Shown: one piece after another, positions 18,121 through 27,570 of the stretch
Layout of the letters: each line of letters opens with the position of its first letter
Position numbering within the stretch: position 1 is the stretch's first letter
NCBI GenBank assembly: GCA_003282865.1
Contig: QBYK01000010.1
Location: 1-56,458 of the forward strand
DNA length: 56,458 bases
Direction: 5' to 3'
DNA from: SAR116 cluster bacterium AG-325-I21
Lineage (GTDB): Bacteria; Pseudomonadota; Alphaproteobacteria; Puniceispirillales; Puniceispirillaceae
The notes under the pieces: model-generated
What the model saw: only the letters and a program-made list of their open reading frames with translations
What the model was told of the DNA's origin: nothing
The model's database searches: none
Translations under genes and position numbers: made by a program

Positions 18121-19083
18121 CTATTTCTGTTCACCAAGCCAACGTTCAGCATCAAGGGCCGCCATACAACCCATACCCGCCGCGGTAACTGCTTGCCGAT
18201 AGATTTTATCGACACAATCACCAGCAGCAAAAATACCATCAACCGATGTTCGTGTGCCACCAGCATCGGCAAGGATATAGCCCTCATCATCAAGTTCTAC
18301 TGCACCGGCAAAGGCAGCGGTCGCCGGATCATGGCCAATCGCAACAAACATTCCATCGACCGAAATCTCCTTGTCCTTGTCATCAGTAGTTGAAGCCAAC
18401 CTCAATCCACTCACCCCTTTGTCATCGCCCAAAACCTCGACGACCAAACGGTTCCATTCAACAGCAATATTATCTTTTTTCAGTAAGCGGTCTTGCATGA
18501 TTTGCTCTGCCCGAAGTGAACCACGCCGATGAACTAAAGTCACAGATCGGCAAATATTAGAAAGATACAGCGCTTCTTCAACCGCCGTATTACCGCCGCC
18601 CACCACCGCAACGTCTCGACCTTTATAGAAAAATCCATCACAGGTTGCACATGCAGAAACCCCGCGACCATTAAATGTGGTTTCGGATTTTAGCCCAAGC
18701 CAGCGAGCCTGCGCCCCCGTTGCCAGGATCACCGTGTCAGCGCTCATAACTTTACCCGAATCAAACGCCAGACGAAAAGGACGGATTGAGGTATCAAGGT
18801 TGGTTACAATATCGTAGATTATACGCGCTCCAACATTTTCTGCCTGCCCCTGCATTTCAGTCATTAACCATGGCCCTTGAACGACTTCGGAAAAGCCCGG
18901 GTAATTCTCAACATCGGTGGTAATTGTCATCTGGCCACCTGGCTGCAAGCCAGCAATGATAACCGGTGATAAATTGGCCCGCGCCGTATAAATGCCCGCT
19001 GTCAATCCAGCGGCACCAGCGCCAATGATTATAACTTGTTCGTGAGGGGAGTCGTTGGATGATGCGCTGGCTGTACCGGTCAT
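18121..19083 (-). CDS. trxB: Thioredoxin reductase
   Basis: FAD and NADPH-dependent cytosolic flavoprotein (320 aa) that keeps thioredoxin reduced. 'IIIGAGAAGLTAGIYTAR' (18-35) binds FAD. The redox pair is C145-x2-C148 in 'ACATCDGFFY'. 'VAVVGGGNTAVEEALYL' binds NADPH, and 'GIFAAGDCVDKIYRQAVTAAG' is the second FAD block near the end. ATG 19083 follows AGTAGG. It is divergent from the M23 peptidase gene across 119 bp. An imperfect CCAAC-A-GTTGG element sits in that gap. Confidence 0.96.
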   Translation of the reverse strand: MTGTASASSNDSPHEQVIIIGAGAAGLTAGIYTARANLSPVIIAGLQPGGQMTITTDVENYPGFSEVVQGPWLMTEMQGQAENVGARIIYDIVTNLDTSIRPFRLAFDSGKVMSADTVILATGAQARWLGLKSETTFNGRGVSACATCDGFFYKGRDVAVVGGGNTAVEEALYLSNICRSVTLVHRRGSLRAEQIMQDRLLKKDNIAVEWNRLVVEVLGDDKGVSGLRLASTTDDKDKEISVDGMFVAIGHDPATAAFAGAVELDDEGYILADAGGTRTSVDGIFAAGDCVDKIYRQAVTAAGMGCMAALDAERWLGEQK

Positions 19084-19202
19084 TGGCTACCTACTCTTTC
19101 GCCTAAAGGCTTGTTACTTGATAAATCAGACTGCGAAGTGGTTACACCCAACAGTTGGTGTTTTCAAGTGTCATTTACACAACATCATGTTAAGCTTGAG
19201 AT

Positions 19203-20072
19203 ATGAAACTTCCTAGCTCAATTGCCGATTATTCATGTTTATTTTGTACCTGGCTTAGTGCTGCTATGAGCCTGTCTCTTGCTGCCAATAGCCATTCATA
19301 CGAAATGCATATTAAAGGGACTGAAATCCTTTCGGGACGAGCGATTGAAGGCGGGTTGATTATTGCCCGTACGGACCCTTCCAATCAAGTTACACTGGCA
19401 AATAATGCAGTTCACGTTGCCAAAAATGGTGTTTTTGTTATTGGCTTTCATCGCGACTCAGATACGCCTGAAACGCTGGCCATCACCACAACGGATGGTA
19501 ACACTATCAAAACCATGCTGTTGCCAGAACAGCGTGACTACAAGATTCAGCGTATCGACGGGTTAAAATCAGCGATGGTAACTCCGCCAGCGGCTGTTCT
19601 CGCCCGCATCAAGGCAGACGGAGAGGCAGTACGTGCTGCCCGCAAAATCCATACCCCACTTGGTGATTTTTGGCGGGGTTTTGACTGGCCCGCTCATGGC
19701 CGTATTTCTGGCGTTTATGGTAGTCAGCGGATTTTAAACGGCCAGCCGCGCCAGCCACATTACGGGATTGATATTGCTAGCCCGCATGGTACGCCTGTTT
19801 ATGCACCGGCAAACGGTCGCATCACACTCGTTAAAGATCTTTATTTTTCTGGCTGGACCATTGTGATGGCACATGGTTTGGGGGTAAATTCCAGCTTTCT
19901 GCATTTAGATAAAACAATGGTGAAACCGGGTGCATTTGTACAACGTGGCGCGGTAATCGGCACGATTGGGGCCACTGGCCGAGCCACAGGACCGCATCTT
20001 GACTGGCGCATTGACTGGCAGGGGCGGCGCATTGATCCGGGCCTCCTGGTTGGGCCAATGCTACCAAAGTGA
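19203..20072 (+). CDS. M23 family peptidoglycan metallopeptidase
   Basis: Exported zinc endopeptidase (289 aa) of the LytM/M23 fold, probably cutting or regulating cutting of peptidoglycan cross-bridges in the periplasm. Residues 1 to about 31 are a signal peptide. About 110 residues of N-terminal domain follow, then the M23 core. The first metal motif HxxxD is H186 and D190 in 'HYGIDIASPHGTPVYAPANG'. The second motif, usually HxH, is H265-L-D267 in 'TGPHLDWRIDW'. Asp in the last place is a variant I recall from other proteobacterial members, so it may still bind zinc. The next gene starts 10 bp after its stop. Confidence 0.88.
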   Translation: MKLPSSIADYSCLFCTWLSAAMSLSLAANSHSYEMHIKGTEILSGRAIEGGLIIARTDPSNQVTLANNAVHVAKNGVFVIGFHRDSDTPETLAITTTDGNTIKTMLLPEQRDYKIQRIDGLKSAMVTPPAAVLARIKADGEAVRAARKIHTPLGDFWRGFDWPAHGRISGVYGSQRILNGQPRQPHYGIDIASPHGTPVYAPANGRITLVKDLYFSGWTIVMAHGLGVNSSFLHLDKTMVKPGAFVQRGAVIGTIGATGRATGPHLDWRIDWQGRRIDPGLLVGPMLPK

Positions 20073-20082
20073 GGCCAAGCTA

Positions 20083-20943
20083 ATGAAAACAGCGTTCATT
20101 TTCGGCCTTGGTTATGTTGGTTTGCCGCTTGCACATGCCTTAACAAGAAAAGGCTGGCAGATACGTGGTACCACCCGCACCCCGGCAAAACTTACTGGTA
20201 AAATTGGGGTTGGTTGGGAGATTCTGCCCTTTACAGCAAATAGCCCACTCGCCAACCCTAAAAAAGTGTTCGCTGATGTGGATATGATGATAAGCACTAT
20301 CACCGCAATCGGTGGCAGCGACCCGGTGTTAGATTTGCATGGCAAGGATCTGGAGAGCTTTTCCGGCTGGTCGGGTTATGTCTCAGCAACATCGGTCTAT
20401 CCCGATATACCGGATAGCATCTGTTATGAAGACACCCCTGTTGCCCCGGCAACCGCCCGTGGCAAGGCCCGAGTTCTTGCCGAAAGCAGATGGCAAAGCC
20501 AACTTGGTGCAGAAGTTTTCCGCGCCGCCGGCATTTATGGCCCAGGTCGAAGCCCTTTTGATGCTCTAAGAGATGGCACGGCGCGCATTATCGAACGGGA
20601 AGGGCAGGTCTTTAACCGGATTCATGTTGATGATATTTGCCGGATAATCACTGCCGCAATTGACCAGCCACGCCCTACGCGCATCATCAACCTAGCAGAT
20701 CAAAAACCAGCCCCACAAGGCGATGTAGTTCGTCATGCCGCTGCTCTTATTGGCGTTGCACCACCAGTGCCGCAAACGCTTGAAAATGCAAATCTATCGG
20801 CGATGGCGCAAAGCTTTTATGTCTCGCGGCGGCGGGTTGGCTCGCGCGTTATCAAGCCCGAACTGGGACTTGATTTGCTATATCCTGATTACGAAACAGG
20901 TTTGGCCTCAATTCTGGCGGTCGAGCAAAGATACCGAACCTAA
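20083..20943 (+). CDS. SDR family NAD(P)-dependent protein (YeeZ-like)
   Basis: Atypical short-chain dehydrogenase/epimerase (286 aa). The nucleotide-binding start is '[21 protein letters not shown]', with GxGxxG. '[10 protein letters not shown]' (near 107) replaces the usual active-site strand, and '[17 protein letters not shown]' follows near 147. No clear YxxxK is seen, as in YeeZ-like proteins. Start fixed at ATG 20083 by GAGG 8 nt upstream; an open stretch back to 19966 overlaps the peptidase gene and is not conserved. It is probably co-transcribed with the M23 gene. Its stop overlaps that of fba by 4 bp. Substrate unknown. Confidence 0.82.
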   Translation: MKTAFIFGLGYVGLPLAHALTRKGWQIRGTTRTPAKLTGKIGVGWEILPFTANSPLANPKKVFADVDMMISTITAIGGSDPVLDLHGKDLESFSGWSGYVSATSVYPDIPDSICYEDTPVAPATARGKARVLAESRWQSQLGAEVFRAAGIYGPGRSPFDALRDGTARIIEREGQVFNRIHVDDICRIITAAIDQPRPTRIINLADQKPAPQGDVVRHAAALIGVAPPVPQTLENANLSAMAQSFYVSRRRVGSRVIKPELGLDLLYPDYETGLASILAVEQRYRT

Positions 20944-22001
20944 TGAATTGAAGGGTTGAAGGCTCCACTGGCATAGCGCGCTGCCATTGCCGATAATGAG
21001 ATAGGCTTAATCCGAGAGGCGTTACCGGCAGTTCCAAACCGCTCAAACCGGTCAGCACATAACACTTCCATCGCCTCCATTGCTGGTTTTAGGAATTTCC
21101 GCGGGTCGAATTCGCCTTTATTTTCAGTGGCAATTTTGCGAATGATACCAAGCATTGCTAATCGGCAATCAGTGTCAATATTGACCTTGCGCACGCCATG
21201 TTTGATACCGCGCTCAATTTCTTCTAAAGGCACGCCCCAAGTTTGCGGCATTTCCCCACCATGTGCATTGAAAACATCCTGCAATTCTTGTGGTACGCTT
21301 GATGATCCATGCATCACGAGATGGATATTCGGTAAGCGGCGATTAATTTCTTCCACCACATTCATTGCCAGAATTTCGCCATCAGGCTTCCGCGTGAATT
21401 TATAGGCCCCATGGCTTGTACCCATCGCAATGGCCAGCGCATCAACCTTGGTATCTGTAACGAAGTCAACGGCCTGATCAGGGTCGGTCAATAGCTGGTC
21501 TTCGGATAACTTGCCGGTGGCACCATGCCCGTCTTCCCGTTCGCCCTCGCCGGTTTCAAGCGAGCCAAGAACGCCAAGTTCACCCTCAACCGAAACGCCG
21601 GCATGGTGTGCCATTTCAGTTACACGCCGGGTAATATCAAGATTGTACTCATATGATGCCGGTGTTGCGGCATCAGCTTCAAGCGAGCCATCCATCATCA
21701 CCGAGGTGAAGCCATATTGGATGGCGGTCATGCAAGTGGCTTCGTTATTCCCGTGGTCCTGGTGCATACAAACTGGAATATGCGGATACATTTCAGCCAG
21801 CGCTTTTACCATCGCCTGCAGCATCACATCGCCAGCGTAATTCCTTGCACCGCGACTTGCCTGAATAATCACCGGCGCATCAACACGGTCAGCAGCTTTT
21901 AAGATCGCCAACCCTTGTTCCATATTATTAATATTAAAAGCTGGAACGCCATACCCATATTCAGCAGCGTCATCGAGGAGTTGGCGAAGTGAAATCAACA
22001 T
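20940..22001 (-). CDS. fba: Fructose-bisphosphate aldolase, class II (Calvin-type subgroup)
   Basis: Zinc aldolase (353 aa) that joins or splits fructose 1,6-bisphosphate from dihydroxyacetone phosphate and glyceraldehyde 3-phosphate. Metal ligands are visible in '[19 protein letters not shown]', '[11 protein letters not shown]' and 'VMHGSSSVP', and the catalytic region in '[14 protein letters not shown]'. The 353-residue length and long inserts fit the subgroup first named from Calvin-cycle operons. No RuBisCO or phosphoribulokinase is in the window. It follows fbp by 39 bp, with AGGAAA before the start, so the pair serves gluconeogenesis at least. Confidence 0.95.
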   Translation of the reverse strand: MLISLRQLLDDAAEYGYGVPAFNINNMEQGLAILKAADRVDAPVIIQASRGARNYAGDVMLQAMVKALAEMYPHIPVCMHQDHGNNEATCMTAIQYGFTSVMMDGSLEADAATPASYEYNLDITRRVTEMAHHAGVSVEGELGVLGSLETGEGEREDGHGATGKLSEDQLLTDPDQAVDFVTDTKVDALAIAMGTSHGAYKFTRKPDGEILAMNVVEEINRRLPNIHLVMHGSSSVPQELQDVFNAHGGEMPQTWGVPLEEIERGIKHGVRKVNIDTDCRLAMLGIIRKIATENKGEFDPRKFLKPAMEAMEVLCADRFERFGTAGNASRIKPISLSAMAARYASGAFNPSIH

Positions 22002-22040
22002 TAGATTTTCCTATTACACAAGCAATTTGTTAGGCTTTAT

Positions 22041-23021
22041 TTATGACCCATAGCGCATAAATTCGTCAACTTCATTAGGAGACCCAAAAATAAATGGCAC
22101 CCGCGCATGAATGGTTGGCGGCAGAAGATCAAGAATAGGCCCGTTTCCATCAACGGCCTTGCCGCCGGCTGCCTCAACTAGCAATGCAATTGGATTTGCC
22201 TCATAAACAAGGCGCAAACGGCCAGATCCATATCCAGAACGCGAATCAGCGGGGTATAGGAAAATGCCACCTCGCCGGAAAATCCGCCACGCATCAGCAA
22301 CAAGAGAGCCAATCCAGCGCATGTTAAAATTCTGGATACGCGGTCCCGTTGCGCCGGCAAGACAGTCACTAATATAAGCGGCAACATCAGAATGCCATTG
22401 CCGCATGTTCGATGCGTTAATGGCAAACTCGTTCGTATCGGGTGTGATTTTTACTTGCCAGTCCATATCATAAAACTCACCATCATCATCAAGCTGGAAC
22501 GCCATGACACTTTTGCCGAATGTAACCAGCAATGTGGTTTGCGGCCCATATACAAAAAACCCGGCGGCGATCTGATTACGGCCAGCTTGCAAGATTCCGC
22601 CAGCAGCAGGCAGAATTGAAAAGATTGTTCCAATCGACACATTCGTGTCAATATTCGATGACCCATCCAAAGGATCACTCGCCACGATCACTGTGCCATC
22701 ATCATGTATCTGTAACGCCGCATCCTGTTCTTCGGACAAATAGGATGCTACAGCCGTTACCTCGCTGAGGGCGCTCTGGATCATCTCATCAGCAAGTATA
22801 TCAAGCGCTTTTTGATCATCCCCATCAATATTAGCGCTCCCACGCAAAGCCCCAAGAGCGGCCTCAGCGTCCGGGAAACGTATCACCGTTGAAATATTTG
22901 CAGCTGCCATTGCAAGCGCAATCACCGCGTCTGCAGCCGCCTCAAATAATGGATCCTCAGATGAGATTGATTGAAGTTTAGCTGGCAAACATGACATCGG
23001 TCGGGATACAGAATTAGACAT
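22041..23021 (-). CDS. fbp: Fructose-1,6-bisphosphatase, class 1
   Basis: Mg-dependent phosphatase (326 aa) making fructose 6-phosphate, the committed step of gluconeogenesis. The metal-binding motif 'VASDPLDGSSNIDTNVSIGTIFSI' is near residues 92-115. Also present are 'MRWIGSLVADAWRIFRRGGIFLYPAD' and 'LRLVYEANPIALLVEAAGGKAVDG' from the substrate side. Start set at ATG 23021 (MSNSV); the open frame runs back to 23099, but those 26 residues are not family-like. It is the first gene of a two-gene operon with fba and lies just after a strong terminator from the upstream gene. Confidence 0.94.
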   Translation of the reverse strand: MSNSVSRPMSCLPAKLQSISSEDPLFEAAADAVIALAMAAANISTVIRFPDAEAALGALRGSANIDGDDQKALDILADEMIQSALSEVTAVASYLSEEQDAALQIHDDGTVIVASDPLDGSSNIDTNVSIGTIFSILPAAGGILQAGRNQIAAGFFVYGPQTTLLVTFGKSVMAFQLDDDGEFYDMDWQVKITPDTNEFAINASNMRQWHSDVAAYISDCLAGATGPRIQNFNMRWIGSLVADAWRIFRRGGIFLYPADSRSGYGSGRLRLVYEANPIALLVEAAGGKAVDGNGPILDLLPPTIHARVPFIFGSPNEVDEFMRYGS

Positions 23022-23104
23022 GAAAACCACTCTAATGATAATGAGGCATTTGGCACAAACTCCAAAGCTATTGCGGTTGCGTAGAACAAACCCTAACAAA
23101 AAAA

Positions 23105-23136
23105 TAACGCCTGCACTATCACCGGCACAGGCGTTA
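23105..23136 (-). terminator. Rho-independent terminator after the BI-1 family gene
   Basis: TAACGCCTG (23105-23113) and CAGGCGTTA (23128-23136) form a perfect 9-bp stem. On the minus strand it is followed by a run of T (ATTTTTTTG), the classic layout. It separates the BI-1 gene (stop at 23168) from fbp. Confidence 0.8.
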
Positions 23137-23167
23137 TCTTATATAAACACTTTGTCTGTAACACTTC

Positions 23168-23887
23168 CTATTCGCGGTTTCCAAACAGCCTTAAAATAAA
23201 CAGGAACATATTTATAAAATCAAGATACAGCGTCAGCGCCCCAAATATTGACTTCTTTGCAGCAACTTCACGGCTATCACCGGCTAGATACATTGATTTG
23301 ATCCGCTGCGTATCCCACGCAGTCAGGCCTGCAAAAATCAATACGCCACCGATCGAGATCACAAATTCCAATTGGGTTGATCCAAGGAATATGTTCACCA
23401 CCATCGCAATGATTAGTCCAAAGAGGCCAATCACCATGAACGACCCCATCGCTGACAGGCTGCGCTTCGTGGTATAACCGTAAAGGCTAAGGCCGGCAAA
23501 AGCTCCAGCGGTAATAAAAAATGCTCGCGCTACACTCGCACCTGTGTAAACAAGCAGGATTGATGCCAGCGACAAACCCATGATGGCCCCATAGACATAA
23601 AATACATTACGCGCTTTGGTTGCCGACATTTGGCTGATCCGCGCTGATAGCCAGAAAACCATGCCAAGAGGTGCCAACATGATAAGCCATTTCAGCGGGG
23701 TGCCGTACATCAACTGACCAAGGCCAGTTACATTTAGCACAGCCCATTTGGTTGCAAAGGCAAAAAAGCCAGTTAACAAAAGTGCTGTTGTCATGTGATT
23801 ATACACGCCAAGCATGTAAGCCCGCAGCCCTACATCAGTGCCGACGGCCGTTGCCGTGGCTGTGTTCATAAACCTATTATCTTGCAT
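23168..23887 (-). CDS. Bax inhibitor-1/YccA family membrane protein
   Basis: Seven-helix inner-membrane protein (239 aa) of the BI-1/TMBIM superfamily. Bacterial members such as YccA modulate the membrane protease FtsH, and others leak calcium. Helices are evident from about residue 30 onward: 'NHMTTALLLTGFFAFATKW', 'WLIMLAPLGMVFWL', 'VFYVYGAIMGLSLASILLVY', 'VFFITAGAFAGLSLYGY'-like, and the last pair ending 'LYLDFINMFLFILRLFGNRE'. The C-terminal 'TAWDTQRIK' and 'LYLDFINMFL' are family signatures. GGGAG precedes ATG 23887. It is a single-gene unit with its own terminator. Confidence 0.9.
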   Translation of the reverse strand: MQDNRFMNTATATAVGTDVGLRAYMLGVYNHMTTALLLTGFFAFATKWAVLNVTGLGQLMYGTPLKWLIMLAPLGMVFWLSARISQMSATKARNVFYVYGAIMGLSLASILLVYTGASVARAFFITAGAFAGLSLYGYTTKRSLSAMGSFMVIGLFGLIIAMVVNIFLGSTQLEFVISIGGVLIFAGLTAWDTQRIKSMYLAGDSREVAAKKSIFGALTLYLDFINMFLFILRLFGNRE

Positions 23888-24045
23888 TTTGTGACTCCCA
23901 AAATGACATTACTAACTAACTTTGTTGAATGTAGTGACCAAGAAGCAATTATTCAAGCCAAGACTGCGTCCTTCGCGAGTCAATTTTTAACAGATCAACC
24001 ATCTCACTATTCGCCACAAACCTGGGTAATGCAGCAGTCAAACCT

Positions 24046-25191
24046 CTACCCAGAAATTCCCGTTTTTTGCCGCCGCGCCCGCTGCGATTCAGATCTCAAC
24101 TGTCCACATGCCGCAAGAATATCACGTCCACGGGGAGTTCGAACCGGTGAGGCGTAACCAGCCTTCAGAGCGCGCTTGGCAAAAGCGTCAATTCGGTCAT
24201 CCGGCGAACATGTGTACGGGCTACCTGGCCAGGAATTGAAAGGAATCAAATTCAGCTTTGAAGGGATGCCTTTGATAAGCGCCAGCAAAGCACGGCAATC
24301 ATCATCACTGTCATTAATCCCATCTAACATTACATATTCCCAAGTAATGCGCCGCGCGTTTGATAGCCCTGGATAATTACGGCAAGCATCAATCAATTCT
24401 GCTAGAGGGTACTTACGGTTAATAGGAACCAGCTCATTACGCAAATCGTCTCGCGTTGCATGAAGCGAGATTGCCAGATTGACGCCTAATTCTTCCCCGC
24501 AACGCCTGATTTCCGGAACAACGCCTGATGTTGAAAGAGTGATGCGTCGTTTTGATATGGCTACGCCCTCCCCACTAATTATAATCCGCATAGCCGTTGA
24601 AACATTCTCATAATTGAATAATGGTTCGCCCATGCCCATCAATACAATATTTGTCAAGCGGCGCTCTGGTTTACCTGATGGCCAGTCATTTAATTCATCC
24701 ATTGCCAGCAAAACCTGACCGCAGATTTCAGCAACAGTCAGATTGCGTACAAGTTTTTGTGTTCCGGTATGGCAAAAGCTACAGTTCAATGTGCAGCCAA
24801 CCTGCGATGAAATACATAAGGTGCCACGTGTTTTATCGGGGATATAGACACATTCTGCCTCATTTCCATCGGCAAAGCGTATAAGCCATTTAATTGTGCC
24901 GTCAACCGATTGCAGGCGCTGTGACACCGCTGGCCTATCAGCTGAGAAGTTTAGCCCTAGCAACTCACGAACAGGTTTGCCAAGGTCACTCATTTCATCA
25001 AAATTGGTAAGCCCATGCCGCCAAATCCACCGCCAAATCTGTCTAGCGCGAAATTTTGGTAAGCCTAACGCCGCCACGTTGGCTTCGAGGTCGCTAAACG
25101 ATAGTCCAACTAGGTTGATTTTTTGCAACACCGGCCCGATAGCTGGTGATGAGCTTGCCTCTTCCGTTAGTGTGAGCGAGTCAAAGATCAT
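24046..25191 (-). CDS. rlmN: Dual-specificity 23S rRNA (A2503)/tRNA (A37) C2-methyltransferase
   Basis: Radical-SAM enzyme (381 aa) that methylates C2 of A2503 in 23S rRNA and A37 in some tRNAs, tuning translation accuracy. The [4Fe-4S] cluster motif is C133-x3-C137-x2-C140 in '[14 protein letters not shown]'. The second methyl-carrying cysteine lies near the C-terminus in '[10 protein letters not shown]'. '[12 protein letters not shown]' is the SAM-binding GGE-type block. It overlaps the upstream ialB-like gene by 4 bp, so the two are translationally coupled. The pairing looks like simple co-transcription rather than shared function. Confidence 0.95.
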   Translation of the reverse strand: MIFDSLTLTEEASSSPAIGPVLQKINLVGLSFSDLEANVAALGLPKFRARQIWRWIWRHGLTNFDEMSDLGKPVRELLGLNFSADRPAVSQRLQSVDGTIKWLIRFADGNEAECVYIPDKTRGTLCISSQVGCTLNCSFCHTGTQKLVRNLTVAEICGQVLLAMDELNDWPSGKPERRLTNIVLMGMGEPLFNYENVSTAMRIIISGEGVAISKRRITLSTSGVVPEIRRCGEELGVNLAISLHATRDDLRNELVPINRKYPLAELIDACRNYPGLSNARRITWEYVMLDGINDSDDDCRALLALIKGIPSKLNLIPFNSWPGSPYTCSPDDRIDAFAKRALKAGYASPVRTPRGRDILAACGQLRSESQRARRQKTGISG

Positions 25192-25712
25192 TTGCAGGTT
25201 TTATCAATCACTGCCTTCGTCTTTGTAAAGCCCGAAAGCGAGTAAGTATCAGTGGTTTTTGTGCCACGGCTCGATATGCCAACGATGGTCATGCGCGACC
25301 CCCGTTTCATCAGCGTGATGATGCGTCTGTCATCCTCTTCACTCTCCGCATAAGCCCGATCTTCAATGGTAAACAGTTTAAAGCTCTTGCCATCAATGGT
25401 TAGCGACACATCAGATTGCGGCTTATAACGGTAGCCAGCGATCACTTGCACCACATCTCGTTCTGCCTTTCCGGGTCCATGCGACACAAAAACTCTGATA
25501 TCACCGCGATTTTTCGGGTCATATTTGCCTTTGCTATTTGTTGGGACGCTGCTAATGAAACAAATACGACTGCCATCATTGTCGTAACGATAAGCACCCC
25601 AGTTTTTTGACACTAGCATTTCCACCGGTTCCGCAAATGCTGTCGGCGCCACCAAACTCATTACGATCATAAATCTGAAAACACTGATTACCTTGCTGAC
25701 TTTCAACATCAA
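25188..25712 (-). CDS. Invasion-associated locus B (IalB) family protein
   Basis: Secreted or periplasmic protein (174 aa) of the IalB family, common in alphaproteobacteria including free-living ones. It was first tied to erythrocyte invasion in Bartonella; its molecular role is not settled. A signal peptide covers residues 1 to about 27, ending AFA before Glu-Pro. The family core follows: '[18 protein letters not shown]', 'VFVSHGP' and '[12 protein letters not shown]', ending with a Cys that probably pairs with the Cys in 'RICFISS'. It is the first gene of a pair with rlmN. Confidence 0.86.
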   Translation of the reverse strand: MMLKVSKVISVFRFMIVMSLVAPTAFAEPVEMLVSKNWGAYRYDNDGSRICFISSVPTNSKGKYDPKNRGDIRVFVSHGPGKAERDVVQVIAGYRYKPQSDVSLTIDGKSFKLFTIEDRAYAESEEDDRRIITLMKRGSRMTIVGISSRGTKTTDTYSLSGFTKTKAVIDKTCK

Positions 25713-25930
25713 TTCAATCTTCCTTCAAATCGTACCGTTCGTTTTGTTGTTATAGGTACCGACGCAATGCGGATGTTTGTGTCAAGTGTCATCGGTGCGG
25801 TATGTGGCATCAATAAAACGATAAAAACCGAGGCCTTTCACGGCTTAAAGGACCCTTTCTATGACACCTGGCGCCCTGATGCAAAGACTTTTCAAAATTG
25901 CTACCATCATCTGTCAAGATTATCTGGTCT

Positions 25931-26635
25931 CTATTCCGCCATATTTGACAATAACCTCTTTACCTGCGGCAGAATTTTTATGGCAATATGGCTGATTCCA
26001 GCCTGATTGGGATGCATGCCATCGGCCAAATTCATCATCGGCTGCAAGGCGACCCCATCCAGAAAAAAAGGATAAAATAACACATTATGGCGGTTAGCTA
26101 ACCTCTGATAAATAGCATCGAACTCGTCAGCATAATCAGCCCCAAAATTTCGCGGCGCTTGCATCCCAGCGAGAAGAACAGCAATGTTTCGCGCTTTTAA
26201 TCGTTTAATTATTTTGTCAAGATTTGCAAAGCTGGCTGATGGATCAAGCCCTCGCAGAAGATCATTTCCCCCGAGGACAATTATAGCCGCATCGGGGTTA
26301 TCAGCAAGTGACCAATCGAGACGCGCGAGCCCTCCCGCAGTAGTGTCGCCCGAAACGCCGGCATTGATAATGCGTACATCAAAGCCATCATTTTGCAACA
26401 TTTGGCCAAGAATTGCGGGAAAGGCCTCTCCCTGCGGCAAGCCATGACCCGCCACAAGCGAGTCTCCCAAAACCATTAGAACCGGCCGCTGAGCAGCGAA
26501 TGATGATTTTATTACTTGCTCTGCGATTGGAGGGATGGCGGAGCCAGCAAACACGATAGTGATTAAACCCCAAAAAACACGGCGGTTTCGAAATTCAGCA
26601 AAAGTGAATAGCTGGTAGCAAAATTCTAAAACCAT
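25931..26635 (-). CDS. Arylesterase/lysophospholipase of the SGNH (GDSL) family, TesA-like
   Basis: Exported serine esterase (about 234 aa from this start). Block I carries the nucleophile in 'LMVLGDSLVAGHGL', block III is 'VLGGNDLLRG', and the Asp-His pair is in 'DGMHPNQAG'. These are all the parts of a TesA-type thioesterase/lysophospholipase. A hydrophobic stretch ('FWGLITIVFAGSAIPPIA') before the domain acts as a signal or anchor. The start is uncertain: the frame is open to ATG 26698, and ATG 26635 is chosen because it puts the hydrophobic stretch near the N-terminus. It is divergent from an ABC ATPase/FtsX-type pair, the same arrangement as tesA-ybbA-ybbP in E. coli. Confidence 0.87.
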   Translation of the reverse strand: MVLEFCYQLFTFAEFRNRRVFWGLITIVFAGSAIPPIAEQVIKSSFAAQRPVLMVLGDSLVAGHGLPQGEAFPAILGQMLQNDGFDVRIINAGVSGDTTAGGLARLDWSLADNPDAAIIVLGGNDLLRGLDPSASFANLDKIIKRLKARNIAVLLAGMQAPRNFGADYADEFDAIYQRLANRHNVLFYPFFLDGVALQPMMNLADGMHPNQAGISHIAIKILPQVKRLLSNMAE

Positions 26636-26828
26636 CAATCCGATTCCCTTGACCTTGCCGTCCCACGCGCCCATATTCCTGACGTATTCTTTGCCCATCC
26701 AGCTGTTGTGTAGTTAGACCCAATCTATGTAAGGCATTTCAACGGGTTTTTCCAGAGCGGCACGAAAACCACCCGTCAGGTAGTCCATTTTAGTAGTGCG
26801 CCGATCAAACAAACTGGATATTGCTCTA

Positions 26829-27539
26829 ATGTCTTCACTTATATCACCGTCGGCACAAGGAACCACTGTCATTGATTTGATGGCCGCACATTTGACGCTT
26901 GGGAACGCTGCGGCTTCAGTAAACATTCTAAAAGGTATTGATTTGCAAATCGGCGTCGGCGAGACCGTTGGTATTCTCGGGCCAAGTGGAGCTGGCAAAA
27001 CTAGCCTACTCATGGTAATGGCAGGCCTCGAAAACCTTTCTAAAGGTCGAATTTTCCTTACCGGTATTGATATTACCCAAATGGATGAAGACCCACTGGC
27101 TGCCATGCGCCGTGATATGGTGGGAATCATCTTTCAGGCATTCCGACTTATTCCTTCTTTAACCGCTTTGCAGAATGTTGCAATCCCGCTTGAACTTGCA
27201 GGCCAAAATGATGCGACTGGCATAGCAGCAGCAGCGCTAAAATCAGTTGGGTTGGGGCACCGATTGACGCACCTTCCCGATCAGTTGTCTGGAGGCGAGC
27301 AACAACGAGTCGCAATTGCACGTGCGGTTGCACCCAACCCACGCATTCTTCTTGCTGACGAGCCAACCGGGAACCTTGATAGCGCAACCGGTGAAAAGGT
27401 CGTGAATATCCTTTTTAAAAGTGCCCATGACACAGGTGCAGCGCTGGTTTTGGTAACGCATGACGCGGCGCTTGCAGCACGTTGCTCACGTGTTATCGAG
27501 ATTGAGGATGGAATTATCGCCCAAGATACCAAAGAATGA
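26829..27539 (+). CDS. ABC transporter ATP-binding protein (YbbA/LolD-like)
   Basis: ATPase (about 236 aa) of the MacB/LolD class, which powers mechanotransmission or lipoprotein release rather than classical import. Walker A is 'GPSGAGKTSLL', the Q-loop is in 'IIFQAFRLIPSLTALQNV', the signature is 'LSGGEQQRVAIARA', and Walker B is 'ILLADEPTGNLDS' with H-loop 'LVTHD'. The start is uncertain; ATG 26829 is preferred to a GTG at 26796, and ATG 26880 is also possible. The permease gene starts 31 bp after its stop. Confidence 0.88.
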   Translation: MSSLISPSAQGTTVIDLMAAHLTLGNAAASVNILKGIDLQIGVGETVGILGPSGAGKTSLLMVMAGLENLSKGRIFLTGIDITQMDEDPLAAMRRDMVGIIFQAFRLIPSLTALQNVAIPLELAGQNDATGIAAAALKSVGLGHRLTHLPDQLSGGEQQRVAIARAVAPNPRILLADEPTGNLDSATGEKVVNILFKSAHDTGAALVLVTHDAALAARCSRVIEIEDGIIAQDTKE

Positions 27540-27570
27540 GCAAACGCCTAAGATTGGGGAATGGAATGAC

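Noticed and set aside
20940-23021. fba-fbp as part of a Calvin cycle operon
   Set aside because: The aldolase subgroup name suggests it, but no RuBisCO, phosphoribulokinase or CbbR gene is present; gluconeogenesis suffices.
24120-24150. A 'GTTCGAACCGG' stretch resembling a tRNA T-arm
   Set aside because: It lies inside rlmN, encoding conserved residues, and no cloverleaf surrounds it.
25767-26006. A 79-codon open frame in the gap after the esterase gene
   Set aside because: No ribosome site and no recognisable domain, and half of it is antisense to the esterase gene.
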